From Butyrivibrio sp. (lineage in GTDB: Bacteria; Bacillota; Clostridia; Lachnospirales; Lachnospiraceae): 64,000 bases of DNA. Of this stretch, positions 16,176 to 26,588 are shown in pieces (the first letter of the stretch is position 1; each line of letters starts with the position of its first letter). The translations under genes and the position numbers were made by a program. Where the stretch lies: the NCBI GenBank assembly GCA_015056625.1, contig SVFY01000015.1:1-64000 (forward strand), read 5' to 3'. The notes under the pieces are model-generated. The model did not search any database. It saw nothing but the letters and a program-made list of their open reading frames with translations, and had not been told where the DNA came from.

Positions 16176-18830
16176 TCAGCCAATTTGTTCGGCAAGTACC
16201 TTCTTGGCTTCAGCAATGGCATCAGAAATACCTGCTGGGTTCTTGCCTCCAGCCTGTGCCATGTTAGGACGGCCACCGCCGCCACCGCCTACCTTAGGTG
16301 CAATTGCCTTAACAAGATTGCCTGCATGAGCTCCCTTGGCCATAGCACCATCAGTTGCCATAGTAACAAGGTTGACCTTGCCATCTGCCTCTGAGATAAG
16401 AACTACAACGCCTTCGCCAATCTTGGTCTTCATCTGATCGCCAAGATCTCTAAGGCCGTTCATATCTACACCCTTAAGAGCTGCGCAGAGGATCTTAACT
16501 CCACCAATTTCCTCAACCTGATCTGAAACATCACCAAGTGCTGCCTGCGCTTCTTTGCTCTTTAAGGACTCATTCTCACTTCTAAGAGCCTTGAGTTCCT
16601 CCTGGAGCTTCCTTATCTGAGCAGTGATGTCAGAAGGATTTGTCTTAAGAGCCTTAGCTGCATCATCAAGTGTATTCTCAACATTTATGTAGTAATCCCT
16701 TGCGTTGCTGCCTGTAAGAGCCTCAATACGACGAACACCAGCTGCTACACCGCTCTCCGAAACGATCTTGAAGATTCCAACATGGCTTGTGTTAGCTACA
16801 TGAGTACCACCACAAAGCTCGATTGAGAAATCTCCCATCTTGACTACTCTTACTCTGTCGCCATATTTCTCACCAAACAGTGCCATAGCACCAGTCTTCT
16901 TGGCTTCTTCCATGGACATCTCTTCGGTAACAACAGGAAGTGCCTCAGCGATCTTCTCATTTACAAGGTCTTCAACCTTCTTGAGCTCCTGCGCTGTCAT
17001 AGCCTGATGGTGTGAGAAATCGAATCTTGTCTTGTCTGGATCCTGATAGGAACCAGCCTGCTCAACATGGTCGCCAAGGACCTCGCGAAGTGCCTTCTGA
17101 AGAAGGTGTGTTGCAGAGTGGTTACGGCAGGTCTTTGCTCTGTTTTCAGCATCAACCTTAAGGCTTACCTTAGATCCAACCTTAAATGATCCGGAAAGGA
17201 CCTTACCTACATGAGCTGTTCTTCCACCAGCTACGTGTATAGTCTCAAGTACTTCAAATTTAGCACCGTTTTCGCCTTCGATAACACCGATATCTCCTAC
17301 CTGACCACCCATGGTTCCGTAGAAAGGAGTCTTGTCTGTGATGATAGTTCCTTCAGCGCCGCTTGAAAGCTCCTCTGAAAGTGCATCACCTGCTGCAATT
17401 GCAACTACACTACCTTCGCAGGAAATGCTGGTGTATCCAACAAACTCAGTTGTAACATCCTCAGGAAGTGAATCAAATACTCCTGCGCCAGTTGTGAGAT
17501 TAGCTGAGAAATTCTGATTATCTCTTGCCTTCTGCTTCTGCTCCTCCATAGATACCTTGAAGCCTTCCTCATCAACAGTAAAGCCCTCTTCTTCAGCAAG
17601 CTCTACAGTAAGCTCTACAGGGAATCCAAATGTATCATAAAGGAAGAACGCATCCTTACCTTCAATTTCCTTCTTACCTGCTTCAGAAGTCTTATCAAGG
17701 ATCTTCTTGAATTCCTTCATACCATTTTCAAGAGTTGACTCGAAACGAACGATCTCTCTCTCAAGCTCAGTAAGAACGAATTTCTCATTCTTTGCAAGAT
17801 TCTCATAGCTGTCCTTGTACTCGTCGATATAGATCTGAGCTACTCCAAGGATCTGGTCCTTGTTAAGTCCAAGAGTTCTTGCATGTCTTACGGCGCGGCG
17901 GATAAGTCTTCTAAGGATATATCCGGCACCAGTATTAGAAGGAAGAAGCTTAGCCTCATCTCCAATAAGCATTACAGATGTACGAGTGTGGTCAGCAAGA
18001 ATTCTCATGGATCTTGTTGTCTTTTCATCTGCCTCGTACTTGATCCCGCTCTCTTTTTCGATATAAGCGATAACAGGAGCATGAAGATCGATCTTGTAAA
18101 CGTCATCTACGCCGTTAAGGAAAGCGAGGATACGCTCAAGTCCCCATCCTGTATCAACATTCTTCTGTGATAAAGGTGTAAGTGATCCGTCGTGATGCTT
18201 CTCATACTGCATGAATACATCGTTTCCGATCTCGGTATACTTGCCGCAGTGGCATCCAGGGCCGCAATCAGGGCCACAATCCGGAACGTCCTTTACATAG
18301 AACATCTCACTGTCAGGTCCACATGGGCCATATTCAAGTCCCCACCAGTTGTCCTCTGCTGGAAGATAGAAAATGTTCTCAGGCTTAAATCCAGACTCGA
18401 TACGGTATTTAGCGCCCTCTTCATCTCTTGGAGCATTCTCATCACCTGCAAAAACAGTTGCTGCAAGGTGATCAGCATCAAATCCAAAAAGCTGTGTCAA
18501 AAGCTCAAAGCTCCACTGGCAACGCTCTTTTTTAAAATAGTCACCAAGTGACCAGCTTCCCATCATCTCAAAGAATGTGCCATGGCTCTTGTCACCTACT
18601 GAATCAATGTCATTGGTACGAACGCAGCCCTGGACATTGCAAAGTCTTGTTCCCATAGGATGCTTTTTACCAAGAAGGTATGGCATAAGTGGCTGCATAC
18701 CAGCAACATTGAACATAACGCCTGTGGAACCATCTGAAACAAGTGAAACAGCGCCGCAGTCAACGTGTCCTCTGTCAATATAAAACTGTTTCCAAGCTTT
18801 TCTAAGCTCGTCAGCTGTAAATGATCTCAT
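16176..18830 (-). CDS. alaS: Alanyl-tRNA synthetase
   Basis: 884 residues, full length. It charges tRNA-Ala in the cytoplasm. N-terminal class II core: GAVSLVSDGSTGVMFNVAGM and GWGLERILAFLNG. Editing domain: the zinc ligands of HSATHLLQKAL and CGGTHVANTSHVG. The C-terminal DHHA1 domain ends with a glycine run (KVGGGGGGRPNMAQAGGKNP). GAGGAG lies before ATG 18830. It follows glyS by 32 bases, leaving no room for a T-box leader, so any tRNA-responsive control would have to act far upstream. Confidence 0.97.
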   Translation of the reverse strand: MRSFTADELRKAWKQFYIDRGHVDCGAVSLVSDGSTGVMFNVAGMQPLMPYLLGKKHPMGTRLCNVQGCVRTNDIDSVGDKSHGTFFEMMGSWSLGDYFKKERCQWSFELLTQLFGFDADHLAATVFAGDENAPRDEEGAKYRIESGFKPENIFYLPAEDNWWGLEYGPCGPDSEMFYVKDVPDCGPDCGPGCHCGKYTEIGNDVFMQYEKHHDGSLTPLSQKNVDTGWGLERILAFLNGVDDVYKIDLHAPVIAYIEKESGIKYEADEKTTRSMRILADHTRTSVMLIGDEAKLLPSNTGAGYILRRLIRRAVRHARTLGLNKDQILGVAQIYIDEYKDSYENLAKNEKFVLTELEREIVRFESTLENGMKEFKKILDKTSEAGKKEIEGKDAFFLYDTFGFPVELTVELAEEEGFTVDEEGFKVSMEEQKQKARDNQNFSANLTTGAGVFDSLPEDVTTEFVGYTSISCEGSVVAIAAGDALSEELSSGAEGTIITDKTPFYGTMGGQVGDIGVIEGENGAKFEVLETIHVAGGRTAHVGKVLSGSFKVGSKVSLKVDAENRAKTCRNHSATHLLQKALREVLGDHVEQAGSYQDPDKTRFDFSHHQAMTAQELKKVEDLVNEKIAEALPVVTEEMSMEEAKKTGAMALFGEKYGDRVRVVKMGDFSIELCGGTHVANTSHVGIFKIVSESGVAAGVRRIEALTGSNARDYYINVENTLDDAAKALKTNPSDITAQIRKLQEELKALRSENESLKSKEAQAALGDVSDQVEEIGGVKILCAALKGVDMNGLRDLGDQMKTKIGEGVVVLISEADGKVNLVTMATDGAMAKGAHAGNLVKAIAPKVGGGGGGRPNMAQAGGKNPAGISDAIAEAKKVLAEQIG

Positions 18831-18862
18831 TAATACAAATCTCCTCTATCTACTTTCTAAAA

Positions 18863-20272
18863 TCAAAAGTCAAACTTATCAGCAAAGAATGCTTCAAGCT
18901 CGTCGATTGCGATACGCTCCTGCTCCATGCTGTCTCTGAATCTGACTGTAACCTTGTTATCTGTCTCAGAATCAAAGTCATAAGTAATGCAGAATGGTGT
19001 TCCGATCTCATCCTGACGACGATATCTCTTACCGATATTTCCTCTGTCATCAAACTCGCAGTTGTACTTCTTGGAAAGCTGGGCATAGATCTTCTCAGCG
19101 CCCTCGTTAAGCTTCTTGGAAAGAGGAAGTATACCGATCTTAACAGGAGCAAGTGCTGGATGGAAGTGAAGCACTGTACGCATATCAGGCTTGTCCTCTG
19201 TTCCGATGTTCTCCTCATCATAAGCTTCGCAAAGGAATGCTAAAGTTACACGGTCTGCACCAAGTGATGGCTCAACAACATATGGGATATATTTCTCATT
19301 GGTCTCGTCATCGAAGTAGTCCATAGGCTCACCAGATGTCTCCTGGTGACGGGTAAGGTCATAGTTAGTTCTTGAAGCAATTCCCCAAAGCTCACCCCAG
19401 TCAGTGAATGGGAATGCATACTCGATATCTGTTGTATGATCGCTGTAGAATGAAAGCTCCTCTGGATCATGGTCACGAAGACGCAGGTTCTCCTTGTGGA
19501 TTCCAAGGCTAAGAAGCCATTCGTAGCAGAACTTTCTCCAGTACTCAAACCACTCTGTCTGTGTGCCTGGCTTGCAGAAGAACTCAAGCTCCATCTGCTC
19601 AAACTCTCTTGTACGGAAAGTGAAGTTACCCGGAGTGATCTCGTTACGGAAGCTCTTACCGATCTGGCAGATTCCGAAAGGAACCTTCTTACGTGATGTA
19701 CGCTGTACGTTCTTGAAGTTTACGAAGATACCCTGTGCTGTCTCTGGACGAAGATATACAGTGTCCTTGGCATCCTCAGTAACACCCTGGAAAGTCTTGA
19801 ACATCAGGTTGAACTCTCTGATGCTTGTGAAGTTGTGCTTGCCACATGAAGGGCAAGGAATGTTGTGCTCCTTGATGAAGTTCTCCATATCCTCGTGTGA
19901 CCATCCATCAACAGATGACTCAAGGGTGATGTTATTCTCAGCAGCAAAATCCTCGATGATCTTGTCAGCTCTGAATCTCTCGTGGCACTCCTTGCAGTCC
20001 ATAAGAGGATCGGAAAATCCGCCAAGATGTCCTGAAGCGATCCAGGTCTGAGGGTTCATAAGGATTGCGCAATCAACACCTACGTTGTGTGGGCACTCCT
20101 GCACAAACTTCTGCCACCATGCTTTCTTGACGTTGTTCTTGAACTCAACACCAAGGTTACCGTAGTCCCAGGTGTTTGCAAGTCCGCCATAAATTTCTGA
20201 ACCAGGATAAACAAAGCCTCTGGCCTTTGCCAGTGCAACTATCTTATCCATTGTCTTAGCTGATTTTTCCAT
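18863..20272 (-). CDS. glyS: Glycyl-tRNA synthetase (single-chain type)
   Basis: About 469 residues of the homodimeric, eukaryote/archaea-like class II GlyRS (glyQS), not the two-subunit bacterial form. Signatures: [31 protein letters not shown] and CPSCGKHNF zinc-type cysteines, [17 protein letters not shown] (motif 2 region), [20 protein letters not shown], and a C-terminal anticodon domain. A start at TTG 20278 (GAGAGG with 5-base spacing) is an alternative to ATG 20272 (11-base spacing). It lies between a small lipoprotein gene and alaS in a packed operon. Confidence 0.95.
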   Translation of the reverse strand: MEKSAKTMDKIVALAKARGFVYPGSEIYGGLANTWDYGNLGVEFKNNVKKAWWQKFVQECPHNVGVDCAILMNPQTWIASGHLGGFSDPLMDCKECHERFRADKIIEDFAAENNITLESSVDGWSHEDMENFIKEHNIPCPSCGKHNFTSIREFNLMFKTFQGVTEDAKDTVYLRPETAQGIFVNFKNVQRTSRKKVPFGICQIGKSFRNEITPGNFTFRTREFEQMELEFFCKPGTQTEWFEYWRKFCYEWLLSLGIHKENLRLRDHDPEELSFYSDHTTDIEYAFPFTDWGELWGIASRTNYDLTRHQETSGEPMDYFDDETNEKYIPYVVEPSLGADRVTLAFLCEAYDEENIGTEDKPDMRTVLHFHPALAPVKIGILPLSKKLNEGAEKIYAQLSKKYNCEFDDRGNIGKRYRRQDEIGTPFCITYDFDSETDNKVTVRFRDSMEQERIAIDELEAFFADKFDF

Positions 20273-20302
20273 GATCAAATAATCCTCTCTATTAATTATT
20301 TC

Positions 20303-20938
20303 TTATTTTGAAAGAAGGAGCTGTACTGTATCCGCTGTTACTGCAGAAATGTCAGCCTCTTTTTTGCCATTTAATGTGATTCCGTTGGACATATACTCTA
20401 TGTTGTAGGGAGTCTTGATCCTTGCCCTGTCATCAGTGATGATGATGTGTTTCTCCTCGTGGTCATCAAGATATGAATCAGGGAGCTTTTCCCCATCCTT
20501 ATCAACAAGCCCTGTAGAAACTGTATATCCTGACTCTATCGCCTCTTTGACTGTTCCATAAAACAGGGATTCCTGATTGAAATTAGAAAAATCTGAGTAG
20601 CTGTCAAAGGTAAGTGTCAGCTTCACAAGGGAAGAATCCTCATTATCAATGATCTGCGTATCCTCGAGAGCTATCTTTTCGCTTATATACTCCGAATTGT
20701 ACTCAGCAATTTCTTTCTGGGTCATGTCGGAAAGCTCCGACACATCGTAATAATCCTCTGAAAAGTCCTCATAGATCACATAGGAAACCTTTCCTTCAGG
20801 ATCAATGGTCATTGTGGTCACATTCTCTTTTTGCGGGCCACAACCAGTTACTGCAGCAGCAAGGCAAAAGACAATGCTTCCAAGCGCTGCTATTTTGTTA
20901 AATGAGCCTTTTGCGGCTAATTTACTGTAAAAATCCAA
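20303..20938 (-). CDS. Putative lipoprotein, unknown
   Basis: About 211 residues from TTG 20938, which has a strong GAGGTGG six bases ahead. The frame opens earlier at TTG 20992, overlapping the recO stop as TTGA but with no ribosome site. From the later start the signal peptide is of normal length and ends in a lipobox (AAAVTGCG). The mature part is acidic, with a possible helical region near DMTQKEIAEYNSEYISEK; no family was recognised. It may be an envelope protein that rides in the recO-glyS operon by position only. Confidence 0.65.
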   Translation of the reverse strand: MDFYSKLAAKGSFNKIAALGSIVFCLAAAVTGCGPQKENVTTMTIDPEGKVSYVIYEDFSEDYYDVSELSDMTQKEIAEYNSEYISEKIALEDTQIIDNEDSSLVKLTLTFDSYSDFSNFNQESLFYGTVKEAIESGYTVSTGLVDKDGEKLPDSYLDDHEEKHIIITDDRARIKTPYNIEYMSNGITLNGKKEADISAVTADTVQLLLSK

Positions 20939-20988
20939 AATTTCCCACCTCGCAAACAAGGTAATTATATCCAAATCATTTTTCTTTT

Positions 20989-21648
20989 TCAATAGAAAGC
21001 ATCAAAGCTCTCTAGCATCTGCGCACTCTTTAAGGGCCTGTCTATAAACCTGCTCCTGTAGAGCCTTGCCACATTACACAGCTCCGTAAGCGCCTCTTTT
21101 GTCAGGTTAAACGTAAAGAGTTTTTCAAGGGGCGTTGACTCTATAAACGAAAGGGCATATCTTGCTGACTCAGAAAGCTCTATATCAGAAGGCTGTCCTG
21201 GATACTCACCCTCTATGACAAGGGCCCGCAGCTCAAATATGCATCTGACCAGGCTGTTTGGAAGTGCATCGTTCAAAAGAGCTCTAAGAGACAGATACAA
21301 AAGATTTAAAAGCTCCACATCTTCATTGTTCTCTCTTGTATAGTAGGAACAAAGCTCTAAAAGATACGTTCCAAAGCAGGCTCCTTCAAGGTCTGACCTG
21401 AAGCCCTCAAAGTAATTTCCAATGTCAGCTTCTATTATATTGTAGGAACTCTTTCCAACAAAAAGTTTGAAAGTACCAAAGCAGAAGGGTTCTACGCAGC
21501 CAGATAGCCTTCCTCCCGGCTTTCTTGCCCCCTTGGCAAAGGCTGTTATCTTGCCCCTGTCAGCTGTAAATATTGTGGCAACCCAGTCATAGTCCCCACT
21601 TGGAGTGTGCTTAAGCACTATTCCTCTTACAGATACAAAATCCTGCAT
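20989..21648 (-). CDS. recO: DNA repair protein RecO
   Basis: 219 residues. The N-terminal OB-fold shows the RecO pattern VRGIVLKHTPSGDYDWVATIFT and GKITAFAKGARKP, followed by a helical domain with LLELCSYYTRENNEDVELLNLL. RecO loads RecA with RecR on gapped DNA. It is slightly shorter than many RecO proteins (~240-250), and the four-cysteine zinc cluster seen in some family members is not present. It follows era by eight bases, the usual era-recO order. Confidence 0.92.
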   Translation of the reverse strand: MQDFVSVRGIVLKHTPSGDYDWVATIFTADRGKITAFAKGARKPGGRLSGCVEPFCFGTFKLFVGKSSYNIIEADIGNYFEGFRSDLEGACFGTYLLELCSYYTRENNEDVELLNLLYLSLRALLNDALPNSLVRCIFELRALVIEGEYPGQPSDIELSESARYALSFIESTPLEKLFTFNLTKEALTELCNVARLYRSRFIDRPLKSAQMLESFDAFY

Positions 21649-21656
21649 CTAAGCTC

Positions 21657-22574
21657 CTACTTAAAGTCCCTTGGATCATAGCCAAAGTTTTTGAGCTGGT
21701 TCTTGTCATCTCTCCAGTCTCTTCTAACCTTTACAAAAAGCTGAAGATTGACCTGACACTCAACCATCTCTTCAATATCTTTTCTGGCCGCTGATCCGAT
21801 CTTTTTTAGCATTGTGCCACCCTTGCCAATTACAATGCCCTTGTGCGAATCCCTCTCACATATTATGGTGGCTTCTATATCCATCAGTCCAGGGTTGTCT
21901 TCCCTCTCCCTCATCTTCTCAATGGTCACTGCGATCCCATGGGGAACCTCATCCCTGAGAAGGCGAAGTGCCTTTTCCCTTATGATCTCAGCTGCTATCT
22001 GCCTCTCAGGCTGATCTGTTATGGTGTCCTCATCATAAAATGGAGGTCCATAGGGAAGGAACTGTTTGATGGCTCCCATCACCTCGTCAATGTTCTGTCC
22101 CTTAAGGGCAGCGACACGGACAACCTTGGCAAAATCCATCTCTTTTTTGTAGGCCTCCTCAAATTTTGAAAGAGACTCCTCGGACACCGTATCGATCTTA
22201 TTTATAACAAGGATAACGGGACTCTTGCACTGCTTAAGGTCCTCGGCGATAGATTTTTCTATTTCTCCAATGTAGGTGCTTGGCTCCACAAGCCAAAGTA
22301 CCACATCCACTTCAGAAATAGTGCTCTTTGCCGCCTTAGTCATGTACTCACCAAGCTTGTTCTTGGTGTTCTGAATGCCAGGAGTATCAAGGAATATCAT
22401 CTGACACTCGTCATCTGTATAAACAGTAAGGATCCTGTTTCTGGTGGTCTGAGGTTTACTTGATGTTATTGCGATCTTCTGCCCTATGAGGTGATTCATA
22501 AGTGTAGACTTGCCAACATTTGGACGTCCGATCAAAGTTATAAATCCTGTTTTAAAACTGTTATTTATTTCCAT
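21657..22574 (-). CDS. era: GTPase Era
   Basis: 305 residues, standard length. Ribosome assembly GTPase binding the 16S 3' end. G1 GRPNVGKSTLMN, G3 LDTPGI, G4 NKID; the C-terminal KH domain is shown by GIVIGKGGTMLKKIGSAARK. The start ATG 22574 lies inside the last codons of the DUF4349 gene (14-base overlap) with AAAGGAC ahead. Confidence 0.97.
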   Translation of the reverse strand: MEINNSFKTGFITLIGRPNVGKSTLMNHLIGQKIAITSSKPQTTRNRILTVYTDDECQMIFLDTPGIQNTKNKLGEYMTKAAKSTISEVDVVLWLVEPSTYIGEIEKSIAEDLKQCKSPVILVINKIDTVSEESLSKFEEAYKKEMDFAKVVRVAALKGQNIDEVMGAIKQFLPYGPPFYDEDTITDQPERQIAAEIIREKALRLLRDEVPHGIAVTIEKMREREDNPGLMDIEATIICERDSHKGIVIGKGGTMLKKIGSAARKDIEEMVECQVNLQLFVKVRRDWRDDKNQLKNFGYDPRDFK

Positions 22575-23601
22575 TTTGTCCTTTTTCTGTGTTTACAGGC
22601 ATGGCCTGATTTTGCACGTTTGGCTGCAGAGGCTGCGCCGCAAAAGAATTCTGCTGCATCATTGCCATCTTTTTGATGCGTTTCTTCTTGGCTGATGAAT
22701 CAATAGCCTTGATAATAAATACTATGATAACAACAACGATAACAAACAGCAGTATCTGCGGAAGGTGAGAAACCAGCCATACAAAGAACTCTACAATACC
22801 GCTTCCCACATCGGAAAGGTTCTCCATAAAGCCCTTGCCCATTCTAACAAAAGCATTTTCCTTCTCAACAGGTGTAAATCTGGCAACCTCTGATACATTA
22901 AGGTACACAGTGCTGTAATTTACCTGATTGTCATAGCTTCGAAGCTGTGACTCTATGCTCTCAAGCTCGTATCTGACATCAGCAAGCTTATCCTCGATCG
23001 CAACAAGATCCTCTACTGTCTCAGCAGATTCCAGGATCTCCAAAAGCCTCTTTTCCTCAGTCCTTAGTGCATTCTTCCTTGACTGGGTATCAACATAGGA
23101 AAGAGTAATGTCTTCAACATTAACTGACTTGTTGGTGATATTGTTGTTTCCTTCTACAGACTCCACAAATTCATCAAGGTGCTCTGCAGGGATCCTGATT
23201 GTAAGATCAGCACTCCTTGAGCTTGAATAACCTGAATAACTGGTTCCGTTATAGATATTGCTAGACTCAATGTAGCCTGCAAGCTCAGAAACCTTCTTTT
23301 CAATATTGGTCATTGTGGCTGTCAGGTCTTCTGTCTCAGCTGACATATTTACAGTTGTAATGAGCTTTCTGCTGTCATCCTTAACTGTTGTTTCTGACTG
23401 ACCTGAGCTATTTTCATACTCTGCTTCTTCAGGAGCTGCTTCCCCAGCCATGTCTGCTTCTTCGTATACACCGTAAGCCGCTGTATCTGCACTGCTCTTA
23501 GCAAAGTCAGCTGTGGAGCCTGATGCCCCGCATCCTGAAAGAACTAAGGCTGCTCCGAAGGTTGCTGCCAGAATCCTATATAAACAATCTCTTTTTTTCA
23601 T
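22561..23601 (-). CDS. DUF4349-type lipoprotein
   Basis: 346 residues. Lipobox LVLSGCGASG near residue 24. The central part has the DUF4349 pattern: a beta segment (KLITTVNMSAETEDLTATMT), LAGYIESSNIYNG, DLTIRIPAEHLDEFV, then a long coiled coil (EEKRLLEILESAETVEDLVA...) and YSTVYLNVSEV. A C-terminal transmembrane helix (ILLFVIVVVIIVFIIKAI) is followed by a basic tail. This is the usual form of the family in Firmicutes; its function is unknown but an envelope role is likely. Tightly coupled to era. Confidence 0.85.
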   Translation of the reverse strand: MKKRDCLYRILAATFGAALVLSGCGASGSTADFAKSSADTAAYGVYEEADMAGEAAPEEAEYENSSGQSETTVKDDSRKLITTVNMSAETEDLTATMTNIEKKVSELAGYIESSNIYNGTSYSGYSSSRSADLTIRIPAEHLDEFVESVEGNNNITNKSVNVEDITLSYVDTQSRKNALRTEEKRLLEILESAETVEDLVAIEDKLADVRYELESIESQLRSYDNQVNYSTVYLNVSEVARFTPVEKENAFVRMGKGFMENLSDVGSGIVEFFVWLVSHLPQILLFVIVVVIIVFIIKAIDSSAKKKRIKKMAMMQQNSFAAQPLQPNVQNQAMPVNTEKGQNGNK

Positions 23602-23639
23602 AACATTTCCTCCCCTCGTATAGCAAAGTCAATTTCAGA

Positions 23640-26570
23640 TCAGTGTCCAATAAGCTGCTCCACACTGTCAAAGAGCTTTCTGCTCTCCTCAATCTTCTCA
23701 GCTGAGCCAATTACGCACAGACACTCATCTGACATAAATGCCCTGACATATTTTGCCAGATCCCTGATAGTCTGCTTGGTTGTTCCAAGAAGCTCATCCC
23801 TGTTCTTTTGAATGTTTTCCATCTTTGCATTGCAAAGGTAAGCAGTAAGTCCATAAGACCCCTTGGCGGAAGGTGTCTTAGGAGTATCAAGGTCAGATAT
23901 TGCGCCGATGATGTACTGAAGGATTGCTCTGTCATCATCGTCAAAGTTCTCAAGATAATCTGCAGCCTTTTCAAAGACATCAATACTGTTCTGAAGATTT
24001 GGATCCCTGTAGGTCACAAAAGCTGCATCACCATTCTTGGCAAAGCTGCTCATACATCCGTAAGCTCCGCCTAAAACTCTGATATTCTTCCAAAGGTAAT
24101 CGTAGCTCATCATGACCTTAAGGACTCTCAGCGCCCCTGTATACTTAAATCCCTTGGAAGCAAAGTTACCGGCTCTGCATACATACTGAACCTGTCCAGC
24201 AGTCTTAAAACCTTCATTCTTTTTAGTTGTAGTGATCTTAAGATTTCCCTTAGCCACTTCATCTGTATAAAGAGATGCTACAAACTTCCTGGTCTCATCC
24301 TCTATTCCGTCGTACTCTTTTGCTGTTCCTGTTATATCAACAAGAAGGTTTTCTGGTCTGAAGATAAGCTTGCAGAGATTCTTTAAGGTAGCAATAAGCT
24401 CTTTTGCCCCATCCTCTGTCTCCAGGGCCTTTAATACCTTACCAAGGTGCCTGAAATACCCTATTCCGCTGCTCAAGTCTGAAACAGAAGCAGCTGGTGA
24501 AACGTAGCCCATGGCACGAAGTGCAGCGCTCTGATGTCCTGCTGATGCAAGATCAGACTGAAGGCGGGCATACTGCTCTGAGAAGATTTCTTTTAATCTG
24601 TTAACATCATCAAACCTGGTTCTTGTAAGGATCTCTTTTACCAGCTCAAATGCATAGCCCAGATTATCGTGAAGCACTTTAACGCTTATCTCAAACTTGG
24701 TCTGGAACCTGGTGACATCCTCTGAATCAGTATAAGTGCTGATGGCTCCGCTGATACCGCCAGTCCTGATATTTATCTCATTGTAAAGATCGCCATACTC
24801 ATAGTTCTCAGTGTTGAGCATTCCAAGAACCTTTTTAAGGGATGATGCATAAGGAAGCAGCTCTGGATCAAGGTCCTTCATATCAAACACAAAGTTTATG
24901 TAGGCGATACCATTTGTAAATATGTCATGGAAAAGAACCTTAGTGCCATCAGCATCTCTAAGCTCATAAATGAACTTCTCAGATTCCTTTTTCATGTCGG
25001 CAAGAGTAAGAAGCGGGATCTTGGCAAGATCCTCAGGTGCATCCTCCTCATCCTGGAAGGCCTTAAGCTCTTTGGTTTCCTTTACAATAGTGTCTATCTG
25101 CTCTTTAGAAAGAGAAGCCTTGTAAGCCTTAAGCTTTTCCTTAAGTGCCTCGTCCTTCTCCTCTGTAAGTCCCTGCTTGGGCTCAAGCATTACTACTGTT
25201 CTGTGAGTGTTATCGATAAGATACTTCTGAACAAGTTCCTCAAAGTATCTGCCATCTACTTCTTTTCTCAGCTGCGCAAAGGTATCATTGGCCTCTACGT
25301 TTAGCCATGGGCTGTTATCGTCATAGAGCCAGCTGTCAAGAACCTGGATACCGTATAAAAGTCCCTTAGGAAATCTTCCAAAGTCAGCCTCTCTGTACTT
25401 GAATTCATCGTAGGAAAGGCCGGCCAAAAGAGATTTTTTGTCAATTCCTTTTTCAACCTGCTCTTTAAGCACGTCCCTTATGGTGTTTACAAACTCATCC
25501 TTCTGGTCTGCATCTGCGTTCTTGGCAACAATTGAGAAAATAGGCTGCTGAATGCCATTGTCATAGTCGCTGTAAACATCCTGACCGATGCCCTTGTCAA
25601 TGAGAGCCTTCTTGATAGGCGCACCAGGCGCTGAGCAAAGCGCATAGTCAAGGATATCAAAGGCAATGTAAAGCTTCTTATCAAGAGTTGATCCAACGCT
25701 GCAGTTGTAGGAAAGATAAGTGTTCTTTTTGATCTCATCCTCTGGGAGCACTGGATAAGACTTCTTTACAAGTCTTGGCTCGTCAAAGGCCTTCTGGAAT
25801 TCGATCTTACTGTCAACATCAATATGCTCGAACTTTGAGAGGTAGTTCTTGTCGATATAATCAAGCTTTTCTGCCATATCCATGTTTCCATACATATAGA
25901 TATAGCTGTTTGAAGGATGATAATAGGTTCTGTGGAAATTCAGGTACTCCTCGTAGGTAAGCTCAGGGATCACATCCGGATCACCGCCTGACTCGATACC
26001 ATATGTGATATCAGGGTAAAGAGAATTCATGATCTCTCTTGTGAGCACATCATCAGCAGAAGAAAACGCACCCTTCATCTCGTTGTAAACGACACCATTG
26101 ATGGTAAGATCAGAGGACTCATCCTCCAGCTCATAGTGCCAGCCTTCCTGCTTGAATATCTTGTCAGTCTTATAGATATTTGGATAGAAAACTGCATCCA
26201 GATATACGTCCATCAGATTCTGGAAATCCGCATCATTGCAGCTTGCAATTGGATAAAGAGTCTTGTCAGGATAAGTCATGGCGTTGAGGAAGGTATTAAG
26301 AGATCCCTTGACCAGCTCAACAAAGGGGTCCTTTACAGGATATTTCCCCGATCCACAAAGAACAGTGTGCTCAATAATGTGAGCTACACCTGTTGAATTC
26401 TTGGGAGGAGTTCTAAAGCCAATGGCAAATACCTTGTTTTCCTCGTCATTGGACAAAAGAGCTACTCTGGCGCCAGTCTTTTTGTGCCTCATAAGAAAGC
26501 TCTCTGAATTGAGATCATCGATCTTTCGCCTCTCTATAATCTCGTATGAAGATAAATCTTCCAATCTCAT
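23640..26570 (-). CDS. M16C metallopeptidase (presequence-protease/insulinase type)
   Basis: 976 residues, the length of PreP-type M16C peptidases. The inverted zinc motif HIIEH lies at about 64-68 (GVAHIIEHTVLCGSGKYPVK), with the downstream Glu expected in LNGVVYNEMKGAFSS. Four M16 repeats are arranged in two halves with a helical hinge in the middle, as in the clam-shell enzymes that degrade peptides. No signal peptide is seen, so it is probably cytosolic. It sits between a membrane protein and the DUF4349 lipoprotein in the long operon. Confidence 0.92.
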   Translation of the reverse strand: MRLEDLSSYEIIERRKIDDLNSESFLMRHKKTGARVALLSNDEENKVFAIGFRTPPKNSTGVAHIIEHTVLCGSGKYPVKDPFVELVKGSLNTFLNAMTYPDKTLYPIASCNDADFQNLMDVYLDAVFYPNIYKTDKIFKQEGWHYELEDESSDLTINGVVYNEMKGAFSSADDVLTREIMNSLYPDITYGIESGGDPDVIPELTYEEYLNFHRTYYHPSNSYIYMYGNMDMAEKLDYIDKNYLSKFEHIDVDSKIEFQKAFDEPRLVKKSYPVLPEDEIKKNTYLSYNCSVGSTLDKKLYIAFDILDYALCSAPGAPIKKALIDKGIGQDVYSDYDNGIQQPIFSIVAKNADADQKDEFVNTIRDVLKEQVEKGIDKKSLLAGLSYDEFKYREADFGRFPKGLLYGIQVLDSWLYDDNSPWLNVEANDTFAQLRKEVDGRYFEELVQKYLIDNTHRTVVMLEPKQGLTEEKDEALKEKLKAYKASLSKEQIDTIVKETKELKAFQDEEDAPEDLAKIPLLTLADMKKESEKFIYELRDADGTKVLFHDIFTNGIAYINFVFDMKDLDPELLPYASSLKKVLGMLNTENYEYGDLYNEINIRTGGISGAISTYTDSEDVTRFQTKFEISVKVLHDNLGYAFELVKEILTRTRFDDVNRLKEIFSEQYARLQSDLASAGHQSAALRAMGYVSPAASVSDLSSGIGYFRHLGKVLKALETEDGAKELIATLKNLCKLIFRPENLLVDITGTAKEYDGIEDETRKFVASLYTDEVAKGNLKITTTKKNEGFKTAGQVQYVCRAGNFASKGFKYTGALRVLKVMMSYDYLWKNIRVLGGAYGCMSSFAKNGDAAFVTYRDPNLQNSIDVFEKAADYLENFDDDDRAILQYIIGAISDLDTPKTPSAKGSYGLTAYLCNAKMENIQKNRDELLGTTKQTIRDLAKYVRAFMSDECLCVIGSAEKIEESRKLFDSVEQLIGH

Positions 26571-26588
26571 GTTTTGTCTCCTTTAGTG

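Noticed and set aside
18831-18862. T-box leader before alaS
   Set aside because: The gap to glyS is only 32 bases, and the gap before glyS is about 30 bases; neither can hold a T-box.
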